In this document: positions 1 to 6,640 of the stretch, piece by piece
How positions within the stretch are numbered: position 1 is the first letter of the stretch
Layout of the letters: each line of letters begins with the position of its first letter
Assembly: GCA_003489165.1 (NCBI GenBank)
Contig: DNJG01000048.1
Coordinates: forward strand, 1-8,091
Direction of reading: 5' to 3'
DNA length: 8,091 nt
Source: Nitrospinota bacterium
GTDB taxonomy: Bacteria; Nitrospinota; Nitrospinia; UBA9942
The notes under the pieces: model-generated
What the model was told of the DNA's origin: nothing
The model's input: the letters and a program-made list of their open reading frames with translations, nothing else
Databases searched by the model: none
Position numbers and translations under genes: made by a program

Positions 1-1137
1 GCGGATTTTACCCCACTAATTGTTGGCTTATTAGTCTTTTTCTCAAGCCTTATTTCATTAAGAATTGGTATATCAGTAGCAATAATAGAGATTCTTTTGG
101 GGGCTGTCTCTGGAAATCTGGGGCTTAAGACTGAAGAGTGGATGCTATATCTGGCAAACTTCGGCGGAATTATTTTAACCTTTTTGGCAGGTGCCGAGAT
201 TGACACACGATTAATGAGGGATAAATTTAAAGAGAGTTTTCTTATTGGTGCATTTTCCTTTTTAATTCCTTTTATCGGCGCATTCCTTTACACATACTAT
301 GTTATAGTCTGGAGTCTTCCTGCATCTTTGATTGTCGCTACCGCTCTATCAGAAACCTCTATCGCTGTCGTTTATTCAGTCCTTATAGAAACAAATCTTT
401 CAAAAACAGAGATTGGCAAATTGATTATGGCATCCACCTTTATAACAAATATGTGGGTTGCACTTACATTGAGTGTCATATTTATAAAACCGACCCTATT
501 TACAGTCATTTTCATTATAGTCTCCATATTCGTAATAATACTGGCAACCCGATTCTCCCATCAGGTCTTTGATAATCCAAAATTAAAAAACAAGGTAATT
601 GAGCCTGAGATAAAATATATATTCCTCCTGTTGCTGATATTCATCTATTTCGCAAATTTAGGAGAGGGGCACGCAATACTGCCTGCATTCGTTTTGGGAC
701 TAATGATGTCAAAACATTTTACTGAGACATCCGGGACGAAGGTCGTAAAGAACAGGTTAAGAACCGTTTCCTTTGCAATTATCACCCCCCTCTTTTTCAT
801 TGTCGGGGGCTTAAAGGTCTCATTTCCATTGATTATGTCAGCTTTCGGGCTTTTCATTGCCCTTTTTATCATAAGACAATTGATGAAATTTATTGGTGTT
901 TACTTCCTTACAAAAAGATATATTCCCAATGGAAATATTTATACAACACTTTTAATGAGCACAGGCTTAACATTCGGGTTAATCGCAAGTGTATTCGGCT
1001 TAAATTCAGGTTTTATAAATCAGGTACAGTATTCTGTTTTGACAGGTGTGCTTATTGCGAGTGCAGTGATTCCAACCTTTGTTGCACAGAAATGGTTTAT
1101 GCCGCTTCACTCGGAAGATATATTAGATTCGGAATAA
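1..1137 (+). CDS. Cation:proton antiporter (CPA2/Kef-type membrane domain), 5' end outside the window
   Basis: The reading frame is open from base 1 to a TAA at 1135-1137 (378 codons seen). A TTG at 97 is only an internal codon, because the frame continues upstream with membrane-like sequence. The protein is an almost continuous run of hydrophobic segments. Family-like marks are 'EILLGAVSGNLG' at codons 30-41, 'FLAGAEID' at about 61-68 (compare the CPA2 'F..G.E.d' signature), and 'SETSIAVVYSVLIE' followed by 'IGKLIMASTFITN' at about 117-150. The last matches the unwound-helix core where CPA2 exchangers bind their ion. Such proteins swap Na+ or K+ for H+ across the inner membrane. The protein ends soon after the last membrane helix, so there is no C-terminal RCK/TrkA-N regulatory domain as in KefB/C. 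At the usual Asp of the ion site I read Thr149-Asn150 (window numbering). The efflux operon starts 36 bases downstream on the same strand and may be cotranscribed. The exact substrate cannot be told. Confidence 0.85.
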   Translation, partial: ADFTPLIVGLLVFFSSLISLRIGISVAIIEILLGAVSGNLGLKTEEWMLYLANFGGIILTFLAGAEIDTRLMRDKFKESFLIGAFSFLIPFIGAFLYTYYVIVWSLPASLIVATALSETSIAVVYSVLIETNLSKTEIGKLIMASTFITNMWVALTLSVIFIKPTLFTVIFIIVSIFVIILATRFSHQVFDNPKLKNKVIEPEIKYIFLLLLIFIYFANLGEGHAILPAFVLGLMMSKHFTETSGTKVVKNRLRTVSFAIITPLFFIVGGLKVSFPLIMSAFGLFIALFIIRQLMKFIGVYFLTKRYIPNGNIYTTLLMSTGLTFGLIASVFGLNSGFINQVQYSVLTGVLIASAVIPTFVAQKWFMPLHSEDILDSE

Positions 1138-1173
1138 CAAAGACCTGATTTTCTGGCGAAAGGATTTAGTGAA

Positions 1174-2454
1174 ATGAAGAAATTACTCATTGTTATTGTA
1201 ATTATATTGATAATCGGCACAATTGCATTTGTCTCATTCAAAGACAAAAAAAATGAACCAAAATTCAAAACCGACAAGGTCATGAGGGGAAATATTGAGT
1301 CAGCTGTTACTGCCACAGGCACCGTAAATCCAGTCACAACGGTTTTAGTAGGGACCCAGGTATCAGGGACTATAAAAAATATTTATGTGGACTTCAACTC
1401 ACCTGTTAAAAAAGGAGAGGTAATAGCACAGATAGATGATGCACAATTCGTGACAAAATTGAGACAGGCAGAGGCTAATCTTGAGTCTGCAAAAGCAAGT
1501 GCTGAGAATGCAAGGGCAAATATAGAAAACCTCAAGGCACGGCTCAATGCCTCAAAGGCAGATATAGACAAGGCACGGGTTGCCTTAACAGATATCAGGA
1601 CAAACCTTGACAGAATTAAAAAACTCTGGGAAGAAAGGCTTGCCAGTCAGAAGGATATGGATAGCAGCCAGAACAGTTATGATTCACAGATTGCCCAGTT
1701 GAAGTCTACGGAGGCAACGCATGATTCAAACATTGCTCAGTTAAATGCCGCAGAAGCCCAATATAAAACCTCTCTGGCACAGGTAAAGCAGAGCGAGGCA
1801 AGTCTTGATACAGTTAGATTAGATTTAGAGCATACACGGATACTTTCACCTGTCAACGGCATAGTAGTTTCCCGTAATGTTGATGTCGGACAGACAGTTG
1901 CTGCAAGCTTCCAGACACCTACGCTTTTTAATATCGCCGAGGACATGACAAAGATGCAGATATTAAGCAATATCTCCGAAGCAGATATAGGTAAAATCAA
2001 AGTTGGGCAGCCTGTAGAGTTTACGGTAGATGCCTATCCCGACACTATTTTTAAAGGCAATGTGTCAGAGGTCAGAAATGCACCTATAACTATCCAGAAT
2101 GTAGTAACTTATGATGTAGTGATCAAAATAGATAATCCAGAGCTCAAGCTTAAGCCGGGCATGACAGCAAATGTCTCAATAAGTGTATCAAATAGAAAAG
2201 ATGTTATTAGAATACCAAATGCTGCCTTGCGGTTTAAACCAACTGAGATGCAAAACAAAGTTACTGAAAGGGGAGCCGGCATCTGGATAATAGAAGATGG
2301 AAAGCCAAAACAAATAAAGGTGATTACAGGTATAAGTAATGGAAATTATACAGAGTTAATCTCCGGGGATATAAAAGAGGGTCAGGAATTGATTGTAGAA
2401 TCCCTTATAAAAGCCAAGTCACAGCCCCAACCGAGAGGTCCAAGGATGTTCTGA
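1174..2454 (+). CDS. MacA-like periplasmic adaptor subunit of an ABC efflux pump (HlyD/RND adaptor family)
   Basis: This 426-residue membrane-fusion protein should bridge an inner-membrane ABC exporter and a TolC-like channel. Residues 3-21 are a hydrophobic N-terminal anchor with the bulk in the periplasm. The first half of the lipoyl domain lies at about 56-90 ('VGTQVSGTIKNIYVDFN'). A long alpha-helical hairpin follows at about 90-218, rich in Ala, Glu, Lys and Gln. The second lipoyl half is at about 219-254 ('ILSPVNGIVVSRNVDVGQTV'), then a beta-barrel (about 257-340) and a membrane-proximal domain (about 341-412). It is longer than E. coli MacA (about 371 residues), mostly because of the hairpin. 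The ATG start has AAAGGA at 1159-1164, nine bases upstream. The stop is one base ahead of the ATPase start, which indicates translational coupling. The ABC partner genes make a MacA role more likely than an RND (AcrA) role. The cargo is unknown. Confidence 0.92.
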   Translation: MKKLLIVIVIILIIGTIAFVSFKDKKNEPKFKTDKVMRGNIESAVTATGTVNPVTTVLVGTQVSGTIKNIYVDFNSPVKKGEVIAQIDDAQFVTKLRQAEANLESAKASAENARANIENLKARLNASKADIDKARVALTDIRTNLDRIKKLWEERLASQKDMDSSQNSYDSQIAQLKSTEATHDSNIAQLNAAEAQYKTSLAQVKQSEASLDTVRLDLEHTRILSPVNGIVVSRNVDVGQTVAASFQTPTLFNIAEDMTKMQILSNISEADIGKIKVGQPVEFTVDAYPDTIFKGNVSEVRNAPITIQNVVTYDVVIKIDNPELKLKPGMTANVSISVSNRKDVIRIPNAALRFKPTEMQNKVTERGAGIWIIEDGKPKQIKVITGISNGNYTELISGDIKEGQELIVESLIKAKSQPQPRGPRMF

Positions 2455-2455
2455 T

Positions 2456-3142
2456 ATGGCAATTATTGAGACACGGGAGATTACTAAAGTCTATAAGATT
2501 GGCGATATTGCTGTTAATGCATTAAATTCAGTTTCACTCCTCATAGAAAAAGGGGAATTTGCAGCGATAATGGGACCTTCCGGTTCCGGCAAATCTACTT
2601 TCATGAACATCCTCGGATGTCTTGATAAACCCACAAGTGGGAGATACTTACTTGAGGGTGCCGATATTTCCGGGCTTAGAAAAGATGACCTGTCAACAAT
2701 AAGAAATAAAAACATAGGCTTTGTTTTTCAAGGTTTTAACTTGCTGCCAAGGACATCCGCCATTGAAAATGTTGAATTGCCTATGCTCTACAATAGTTTT
2801 TCAGCAAATGAGAGGAGTCAGAGGGCAGAAGCCGCCTTAAAGAAAGTAGGGCTATCAGGCAGAGAAAATCACCATCCAAATCAGCTTTCAGGGGGGCAGC
2901 AACAAAGGGTCGCCATAGCAAGGGCACTTGTAAACAATGCTTCCATTATCCTTGCGGATGAACCGACAGGTAATCTTGACACTAAGACCAGTGCCGAGAT
3001 AATGGAACTCTTTACAAAACTGAATACCGAATCAAATATTACAATAATACTTGTAACACATGAGCATGACATAGCCGCATACAGCCGTCGTATAATAAAA
3101 TTTCTTGATGGATATGTGGTAAGTGACGAAACAAAAACCTGA
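2456..3142 (+). CDS. ABC transporter ATP-binding protein, MacB/LolD type
   Basis: A complete 228-residue nucleotide-binding subunit that should power the permease encoded downstream. Visible motifs are Walker A GPSGSGKST (40-48), Q-loop Gln92 in 'FVFQGFNLLPRTSAIENVELP', signature LSGGQQQ (144-150), Walker B IILADEP with catalytic Glu169 (164-170), D-loop 'GNLD' (172-175) and H-loop His202. The 'GFNLLP..SA.ENVELP' stretch is typical of the MacB/LolD/FtsE-like branch. ATPase and permease are separate proteins here, unlike E. coli MacB where they are fused. The start ATG lies one base after the adaptor stop, with AAGGA at 2442-2446 inside the adaptor's last codons. All catalytic motifs are intact. 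It could in principle serve a LolCDE-like lipoprotein system, but the adaptor gene in front argues for MacAB-type export. Confidence 0.95.
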   Translation: MAIIETREITKVYKIGDIAVNALNSVSLLIEKGEFAAIMGPSGSGKSTFMNILGCLDKPTSGRYLLEGADISGLRKDDLSTIRNKNIGFVFQGFNLLPRTSAIENVELPMLYNSFSANERSQRAEAALKKVGLSGRENHHPNQLSGGQQQRVAIARALVNNASIILADEPTGNLDTKTSAEIMELFTKLNTESNITIILVTHEHDIAAYSRRIIKFLDGYVVSDETKT

Positions 3143-3146
3143 TAAA

Positions 3147-3312
3147 CCACTGAGACACTGAGGCACAGAAAAAGACAAAAAATAAAGACACTGAAAGACA
3201 CAGATAAATTATGATTAACACAGAAATAAAAAACCATAAAAATCATAAATAATCAGTGTCCATCTGTGTCAAAAAAGATTAGTTTTTTCTCTGTGTCTCC
3301 GTGCCTCCGTGG
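3147..3312. repeat. Nested imperfect inverted repeat (MITE-like intergenic palindrome)
   Basis: The 198 bases between the ATPase stop and the permease start hold two nested inverted repeats. The outer arms, 3147-3169 and 3290-3312, match at 19 of 23 positions and begin with CCAC on each outer edge. The inner arms GACACAGAT (3197-3205) and ATCTGTGTC (3262-3270) match perfectly. GACACTGA also occurs as a direct repeat at 3154-3161 and 3187-3194. Short words such as 'gattaacacaga' and 'atctgtgtc' resemble the 'CACAGAGACACAGAG' intergenic palindromes I know from many environmental bacterial genomes; that resemblance is from memory and not searched. No ORF or transposase is present. As RNA it could fold into a long imperfect hairpin within the operon transcript. 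A non-autonomous mobile repeat is the most likely nature. Confidence 0.7.
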
Positions 3313-3340
3313 CTAATTTTTATAATTTCCTTAAAATATT

Positions 3341-4570
3341 ATGATTAATATCCCATCTACAATAAAAATCTCCTTCAAGTCTTTAAGAGTGAATAAGATG
3401 CGGTCAGCCCTCACAATGCTGGGAATTGTTATCGGCGTCGGTGCCGTCATAACTATGCTTGCGGTGGGCAGCGGGGCAAGCCAAAAGATAGAAGAGCAGA
3501 TATCCAGCATGGGGAGTAATCTTCTTATGATACTGCCGGGGGCTACAACAGCAGGAGGGGTCAGAATGGGTATAGGGACACAGCCGACACTTTCTATGGA
3601 TGATACCGAGGCAATACAGAGAGAATGCCCTTCAGTATTGTATGTTGCCCCCATTCATAGCGGTATCGCCCAGATCATATATGGCAATCAAAATTGGTCG
3701 ACAGGAGTAGTAGGCACAACTCCAAGCATGTTATATATCAGGGATTGGCAATTAGAACAAGGGAGGCCATTTACAGAAGAGGATGTCAGAAATGCCTCTA
3801 AGGTTTGTCTGCTGGGTCAAACGGTTATTGACAGCCTTTTTGGAAGTATAAATCCGGTGGGTCAGATTATAAGAATAAAGAATGTCCCCTTCACCGTTAT
3901 TGGAGTGCTTGAGAAAAAAGGGCAGTCACCTATGGGACAGGATCAGGACGATACTATATATATCCCTGTAACAACGGCACAGAAAAAACTCTTTGGAACT
4001 GCTTTTCCCGGTATGGTAAGACTCATTATGGTAAAGGCACAGAGTAAGGAAGATTTAAATGCGGCTGAAAAACAGATAGCAGAATTATTAAGGCAAAGGC
4101 ACCGCATTGGACAAAAACAGGATGATGACTTTACTGTGCGGAATCTTACACAGGCTATGCAGGCTTCAGAGCAATCTGCAAAGGTCATGACTTTACTGCT
4201 TGGAGCAATTGCATCTGTTTCTCTCCTTGTCGGAGGGATAGGAATAATGAATATAATGCTCGTCTCGGTTACAGAAAGGACAAGGGAGATAGGCATACGA
4301 ATGGCGGTCGGTGCCAAAACATGGGATATCAGATTGCAATTTATTATAGAGGCACTTACATTGTCACTAATAGGTGGAGCCTTCGGGATTATCATAGGGA
4401 TTTCCGGCTCCAAAGTGCTGTCAATGATTGCAGGCTGGCCTACAATAGTGTCACCGTTATCAATATCTCTCGCCTTCAGTTTTTCGGGAATAGTTGGGAT
4501 ATTTTTCGGGTTTTACCCGGCATATAAGGCATCACTCCTTGACCCGATAGATGCGCTTAGATATGAATGA
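3341..4570 (+). CDS. ABC transporter permease, MacB/FtsX family
   Basis: A complete 409-residue inner-membrane subunit of the MacAB-type exporter. It has the MacB plan: a cytoplasmic N-terminal stretch ('KSLRVNKMRSALTMLGIVIG', 13-32), a first membrane helix at about 23-44, a large periplasmic domain at about 45-280 (MacB_PCD-like) and three C-terminal helices at about 283-308, 337-360 and 371-393. Between helices two and three lies the conserved coupling sequence 'MLVSVTERTREIGIRMAVGA' (306-325), which contacts the ATPase. The end 'YPAYKASLLDPIDALRYE' is the family's usual C-terminus. A TAA at 3332-3334 in the same frame makes ATG 3341 the first possible ATG, and the N-terminus aligns well with the family. 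No Shine-Dalgarno sequence is visible in the AT-only 3331-3340 stretch, which is odd next to the well-marked starts of the adaptor and ATPase. The partner genes lie directly upstream beyond the palindrome. Confidence 0.94.
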   Translation: MINIPSTIKISFKSLRVNKMRSALTMLGIVIGVGAVITMLAVGSGASQKIEEQISSMGSNLLMILPGATTAGGVRMGIGTQPTLSMDDTEAIQRECPSVLYVAPIHSGIAQIIYGNQNWSTGVVGTTPSMLYIRDWQLEQGRPFTEEDVRNASKVCLLGQTVIDSLFGSINPVGQIIRIKNVPFTVIGVLEKKGQSPMGQDQDDTIYIPVTTAQKKLFGTAFPGMVRLIMVKAQSKEDLNAAEKQIAELLRQRHRIGQKQDDDFTVRNLTQAMQASEQSAKVMTLLLGAIASVSLLVGGIGIMNIMLVSVTERTREIGIRMAVGAKTWDIRLQFIIEALTLSLIGGAFGIIIGISGSKVLSMIAGWPTIVSPLSISLAFSFSGIVGIFFGFYPAYKASLLDPIDALRYE

Positions 4571-4584
4571 ATTGCAGTATTTTA

Positions 4585-5049
4585 TTATTTCTTATACTGA
4601 CACTTACAGAGAGTTCTAATAAATTTTACAAGTCCACGCATTTCATCATCTGAAAGCTGGCCATCAAACGGAGGCATTGCCTCACTGAAACCTGCCTTAG
4701 CACCGCCAAATTTTATTACCTCGAAAATCTCATTATCTGTCTTTTGAGAGAAATATTCTGCACTGGTGTGGTCACGAGGCTCAACCCCCTCTTCTAAAGT
4801 CTCTGCCAAAGGACCATCCCCCTTCCCTGTCTCACCATGACATGGCGTGCAGTAGCCATAGTAGTTAGCTTTGGCATCTTCCTCCTGATACTGTTTAGAC
4901 CCCTTTTTACCAACACGGGCTTTGGTATAATCTTTTTCAGCTTCCTGAGCTTCAGCTCTGTTGATTAAATAAATTGTCCCAACTGGAAAACAAATCAAAA
5001 CTAAAACAATGATAAATTTCCGAAACAAATTCAAACTAAATGCCTTCAT
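4585..5049 (-). CDS. Monoheme c-type cytochrome, exported
   Basis: A 154-residue small electron carrier. Residues 1-9 carry basic residues, about 11-30 are hydrophobic, and Ala32-Glu33-Ala34 gives a plausible signal-peptidase site, so the mature protein should be periplasmic (an uncleaved anchor is the alternative). The heme-binding motif CTPCH sits at 67-71 (Cys67, Cys70 thioether links; His71 proximal ligand), in 'YGYCTPCHGETGKGDGPLA'. Met125 in 'EAMPPF' is the likely sixth ligand. The fold and length fit the Cytochrome_CBB3/class I group. Two further cysteines, Cys148 and Cys150, sit in the C-terminal 'LCKCQYKK' and do not form a heme motif. AGGAGG at 5056-5061, six bases ahead of the ATG, fixes the start. 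The gene ends 14 bases from the convergent permease stop and is divergent from the sigma operon. The redox partner cannot be told. Confidence 0.93.
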   Translation of the reverse strand: MKAFSLNLFRKFIIVLVLICFPVGTIYLINRAEAQEAEKDYTKARVGKKGSKQYQEEDAKANYYGYCTPCHGETGKGDGPLAETLEEGVEPRDHTSAEYFSQKTDNEIFEVIKFGGAKAGFSEAMPPFDGQLSDDEMRGLVKFIRTLCKCQYKK

Positions 5050-5055
5050 GATATT

Positions 5056-5061
5056 CCTCCT
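5056..5061 (-). promoter_or_regulatory. Ribosome binding site of the cytochrome gene
   Basis: The minus strand reads AGGAGG here, six bases before the ATG at 5049-5047. It is a strong Shine-Dalgarno sequence and decides the start codon of the cytochrome. Confidence 0.85.
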
Positions 5062-5079
5062 CTTATACCTGCATTTTAT

Positions 5080-5127
5080 TTATAAAATAACTCTAATTGC
5101 CTGAAGAAAAAGCATGAGCCAAACCAT
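5080..5127 (-). other. Possible 15-codon leader ORF ahead of the cytochrome gene
   Basis: On the minus strand an ATG at 5127-5125 opens a frame reading MVWLMLFLQAIRVIL and stops at TAA (5082-5080). It lies in the same frame as the cytochrome, whose ATG is 30 bases beyond this stop. Just upstream is a full-length Shine-Dalgarno match (5128-5138). The spacing from GGAGG to this ATG is only three bases, and to the second in-frame ATG (5115-5113) it is 15, so neither is ideal. It may be a real short hydrophobic leader peptide that affects translation of the cytochrome, or chance. I cannot tell which. Confidence 0.25.
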
Positions 5128-5138
5128 TCACCTCCTTT
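5128..5138 (-). promoter_or_regulatory. Second, full-length Shine-Dalgarno sequence in the cytochrome leader
   Basis: The minus strand reads AAAGGAGGTGA, a perfect complement of the common bacterial 16S rRNA 3' tail; equally, the plus strand TCACCTCCTTT copies that tail. It lies 78 bases upstream of the cytochrome start, so it does not serve that ATG directly. It could initiate the mini-ORF at 5127-5080 or act as a ribosome standby site. Confidence 0.45.
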
Positions 5139-5230
5139 CCTAAAAAATTTCTTTGTGCTATCATATAACAAAATTACTTTAATGGGAATAATTTTTATAT
5201 ATTTTTTGTTTAGTAATATTGAGGGATTAG

Positions 5231-5779
5231 GTGAGGAAAAAAGAGTTTGAAGGGCTGGCACTGCCGCATATTGATTCCCTATATAACTTTGCCATTAAAC
5301 TAACAAGAAATGAAGGTGATGCAGAGGATTTGGTTCAGGAGACATATTTAAGAGCTTACAAATTCTTCGATAAATACAAAAAAAACACCCACATAAAGGC
5401 ATGGCTATTTAGTATATTGAGAAACACCTTTATAAATATTTACAGAAAAAAGAAAAAAGAGCCTGAAAAAGTAGATTTTCATAGTGTAGAACAGTTTATT
5501 GACAAATTGACAGATAGAGACAATCTGCTATCTAAAGATGATATCTCTAATGATTTGACAAAAGAAACATTTGACAGTGAAATCAAATCAGCACTTGATG
5601 AATTGCCTGAAGAATTTAGAAGTGTGATATTATTATCTGATATAGAGGGTTTCTCTTATCAGGAAATATCAGATGTTTTAAAATGCCCTGTTGGAACGGT
5701 GATGTCAAGGCTTCACAGGGGCAGAAAGATGCTTTATAAAAATCTTTCTGAATATGCAAAGAAAATGGGGTATTTATAA
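5231..5779 (+). CDS. ECF-type RNA polymerase sigma factor (sigma-70 family, RpoE-like)
   Basis: A 182-residue two-domain sigma factor that should direct RNA polymerase to its own promoter set. Region 2 spans about 10-75, including 'DAEDLVQETYLRAYKFFDKY' (30-49) and 'KAWLFSILRNTFINIYRKKK' (57-76). An acidic, poorly conserved linker with 'DRDNLLSKDD' follows (about 77-115). Region 4 spans about 117-170, with 'LDELPEEFRSVILLSDIEG' and a helix-turn-helix 'SYQEISDVLKCPVGTVMSRL' (142-161) for -35 recognition. Sigma regions 1 and 3 are absent, as expected for ECF factors. The start is GTG: an in-frame TAG at 5228-5230 directly precedes it and the next Met is far inside the protein. GAGG at 5221-5224 is the ribosome site. 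Its zinc-finger anti-sigma gene begins 28 bases after the stop, so the protein is probably held at the membrane until a signal arrives. Confidence 0.94.
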   Translation: MRKKEFEGLALPHIDSLYNFAIKLTRNEGDAEDLVQETYLRAYKFFDKYKKNTHIKAWLFSILRNTFINIYRKKKKEPEKVDFHSVEQFIDKLTDRDNLLSKDDISNDLTKETFDSEIKSALDELPEEFRSVILLSDIEGFSYQEISDVLKCPVGTVMSRLHRGRKMLYKNLSEYAKKMGYL

Positions 5780-5807
5780 ATGGATATAACAAAAAGAGGG
5801 AGATTTT

Positions 5808-6632
5808 ATGTTTTTTAAGAACGATTGTAAATCTATAAATAATTATATCAGCGCCCTGATAGACGGTGAATTAAAGGGGAGAAAGGCTTATAAGGTTAAA
5901 AATCATCTTGAGGTCTGCAAGAGGTGCAGGCAGGAGTTTGAAATTATTAGTGCATTAAAACCTATTGCAAAAAAGATAAGGATAGAGAAAGCCCCTCTTT
6001 ATTTAAAGAACAGGATAATCAACTCCATTGAGGAATCCGAGAAAAAGTGGAGTTTTACAGATTTATTCCCTGCCTTTAACTTAAAGCCTGTTTATACTTT
6101 CTCTGCTGTAGCTGCACTTCTACTGTTAGCAATTATCCCGCTTTATTATCTCTCTGCAAATGTCTCGGCCTCCACAATTGCCGTAAAATCAGTAAACAAC
6201 CATCTGAGTAATACAATTGTAGATATATTTGATGAGCAAATGCCGTCAAGCAGGACAGAGCTTGAGAGAATATTTGATGTGCAGGGGCTGTCATGGCAGG
6301 GTATCAGCTCACCAAAGGTAAATCTCCACTATCTGAAAGAGAGAAGGGTTGCATATATTGCATTTGATAGAAAAGGGCATAAATTATCCATGTTTATATT
6401 TGATGTAAATAATCTTAAGCTCCCTGAGGGAAGAATCATAAAAGAGGGGGAGAAGGAGATTTATGTTGATAAATATAAGGGGTTCAATGTCCTCTTCTGG
6501 AAGGAAGGAAATGTCGGATACTCAATGGTCTCCGACCTCGGAGGGGATGAAATGATTCACTTCCTGAAATACGGGGAGGGTTATATTAACCAGATTCAGA
6601 AGAATATTGAATTAGGGATACTCTTTGAATAG
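5808..6632 (+). CDS. Transmembrane anti-sigma factor with zinc-finger (zf-HC2/RsiW-like) domain
   Basis: A 274-residue regulator expected to bind and silence the sigma factor encoded just upstream. The N-terminal cytoplasmic part has a zinc-binding anti-sigma motif, His33-x3-Cys37-x2-Cys40 in 'NHLEVCKRCRQEFE', with Cys7 as a possible further ligand. The 'ISALIDGEL' helix before it is typical of the family. One membrane helix at about 97-116 places the remaining 158 residues outside. That part looks like the sensor domain common in such anti-sigma factors: 'LSWQGISSPKVNL' (161-173), 'VAYIAFDRKGHKLSMFIFDV' (181-200) and 'GFNVLFWKEGNVGYSMVSDL' (225-244). AGAGGGAG before the ATG serves as ribosome site (GAGG at 5796-5799, eight bases away). 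The transglutaminase gene follows after eight bases. The signal is unknown; release by regulated proteolysis or by zinc/thiol oxidation are both possible from family knowledge. Confidence 0.9.
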   Translation: MFFKNDCKSINNYISALIDGELKGRKAYKVKNHLEVCKRCRQEFEIISALKPIAKKIRIEKAPLYLKNRIINSIEESEKKWSFTDLFPAFNLKPVYTFSAVAALLLLAIIPLYYLSANVSASTIAVKSVNNHLSNTIVDIFDEQMPSSRTELERIFDVQGLSWQGISSPKVNLHYLKERRVAYIAFDRKGHKLSMFIFDVNNLKLPEGRIIKEGEKEIYVDKYKGFNVLFWKEGNVGYSMVSDLGGDEMIHFLKYGEGYINQIQKNIELGILFE

Positions 6633-6640
6633 GGGGTAAT

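Noticed and set aside
3143..3340. Short repeats between the ATPase and permease genes as a CRISPR array
   Set aside because: The repeats are inverted, imperfect and unevenly spaced, with no regular spacers.
3943..4413. 156-codon minus-strand ORF inside the permease gene
   Set aside because: It is antisense to a complete MacB-type permease; its composition is what the complement of that gene would give.
4575..4599. Inverted repeat CAGTAT / ATACTG between the convergent permease and cytochrome genes, as a bidirectional terminator
   Set aside because: The stem is only six pairs with a 13-base loop, no clear T-run follows on either strand, and it overlaps the cytochrome coding end.
4960..5049. 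Lipoprotein signal at Cys20 of the cytochrome (LVLIC)
   Set aside because: The residues before the cysteine do not fit a lipobox (no small residues at -2/-1), and an AEA cleavage site at 32-34 fits better.
5183..5215. GGGAATAA followed by TGTTTAG as an ECF-type autoregulatory promoter of the sigma operon
   Set aside because: The match to the usual GGAACTT -35 is poor and the -10 element is not convincing in such AT-rich DNA.
5076..5261. 61-codon minus-strand ORF overlapping the sigma factor start
   Set aside because: It overlaps the well-supported sigma N-terminus and the divergent control region and resembles no family. It looks like a chance ORF.
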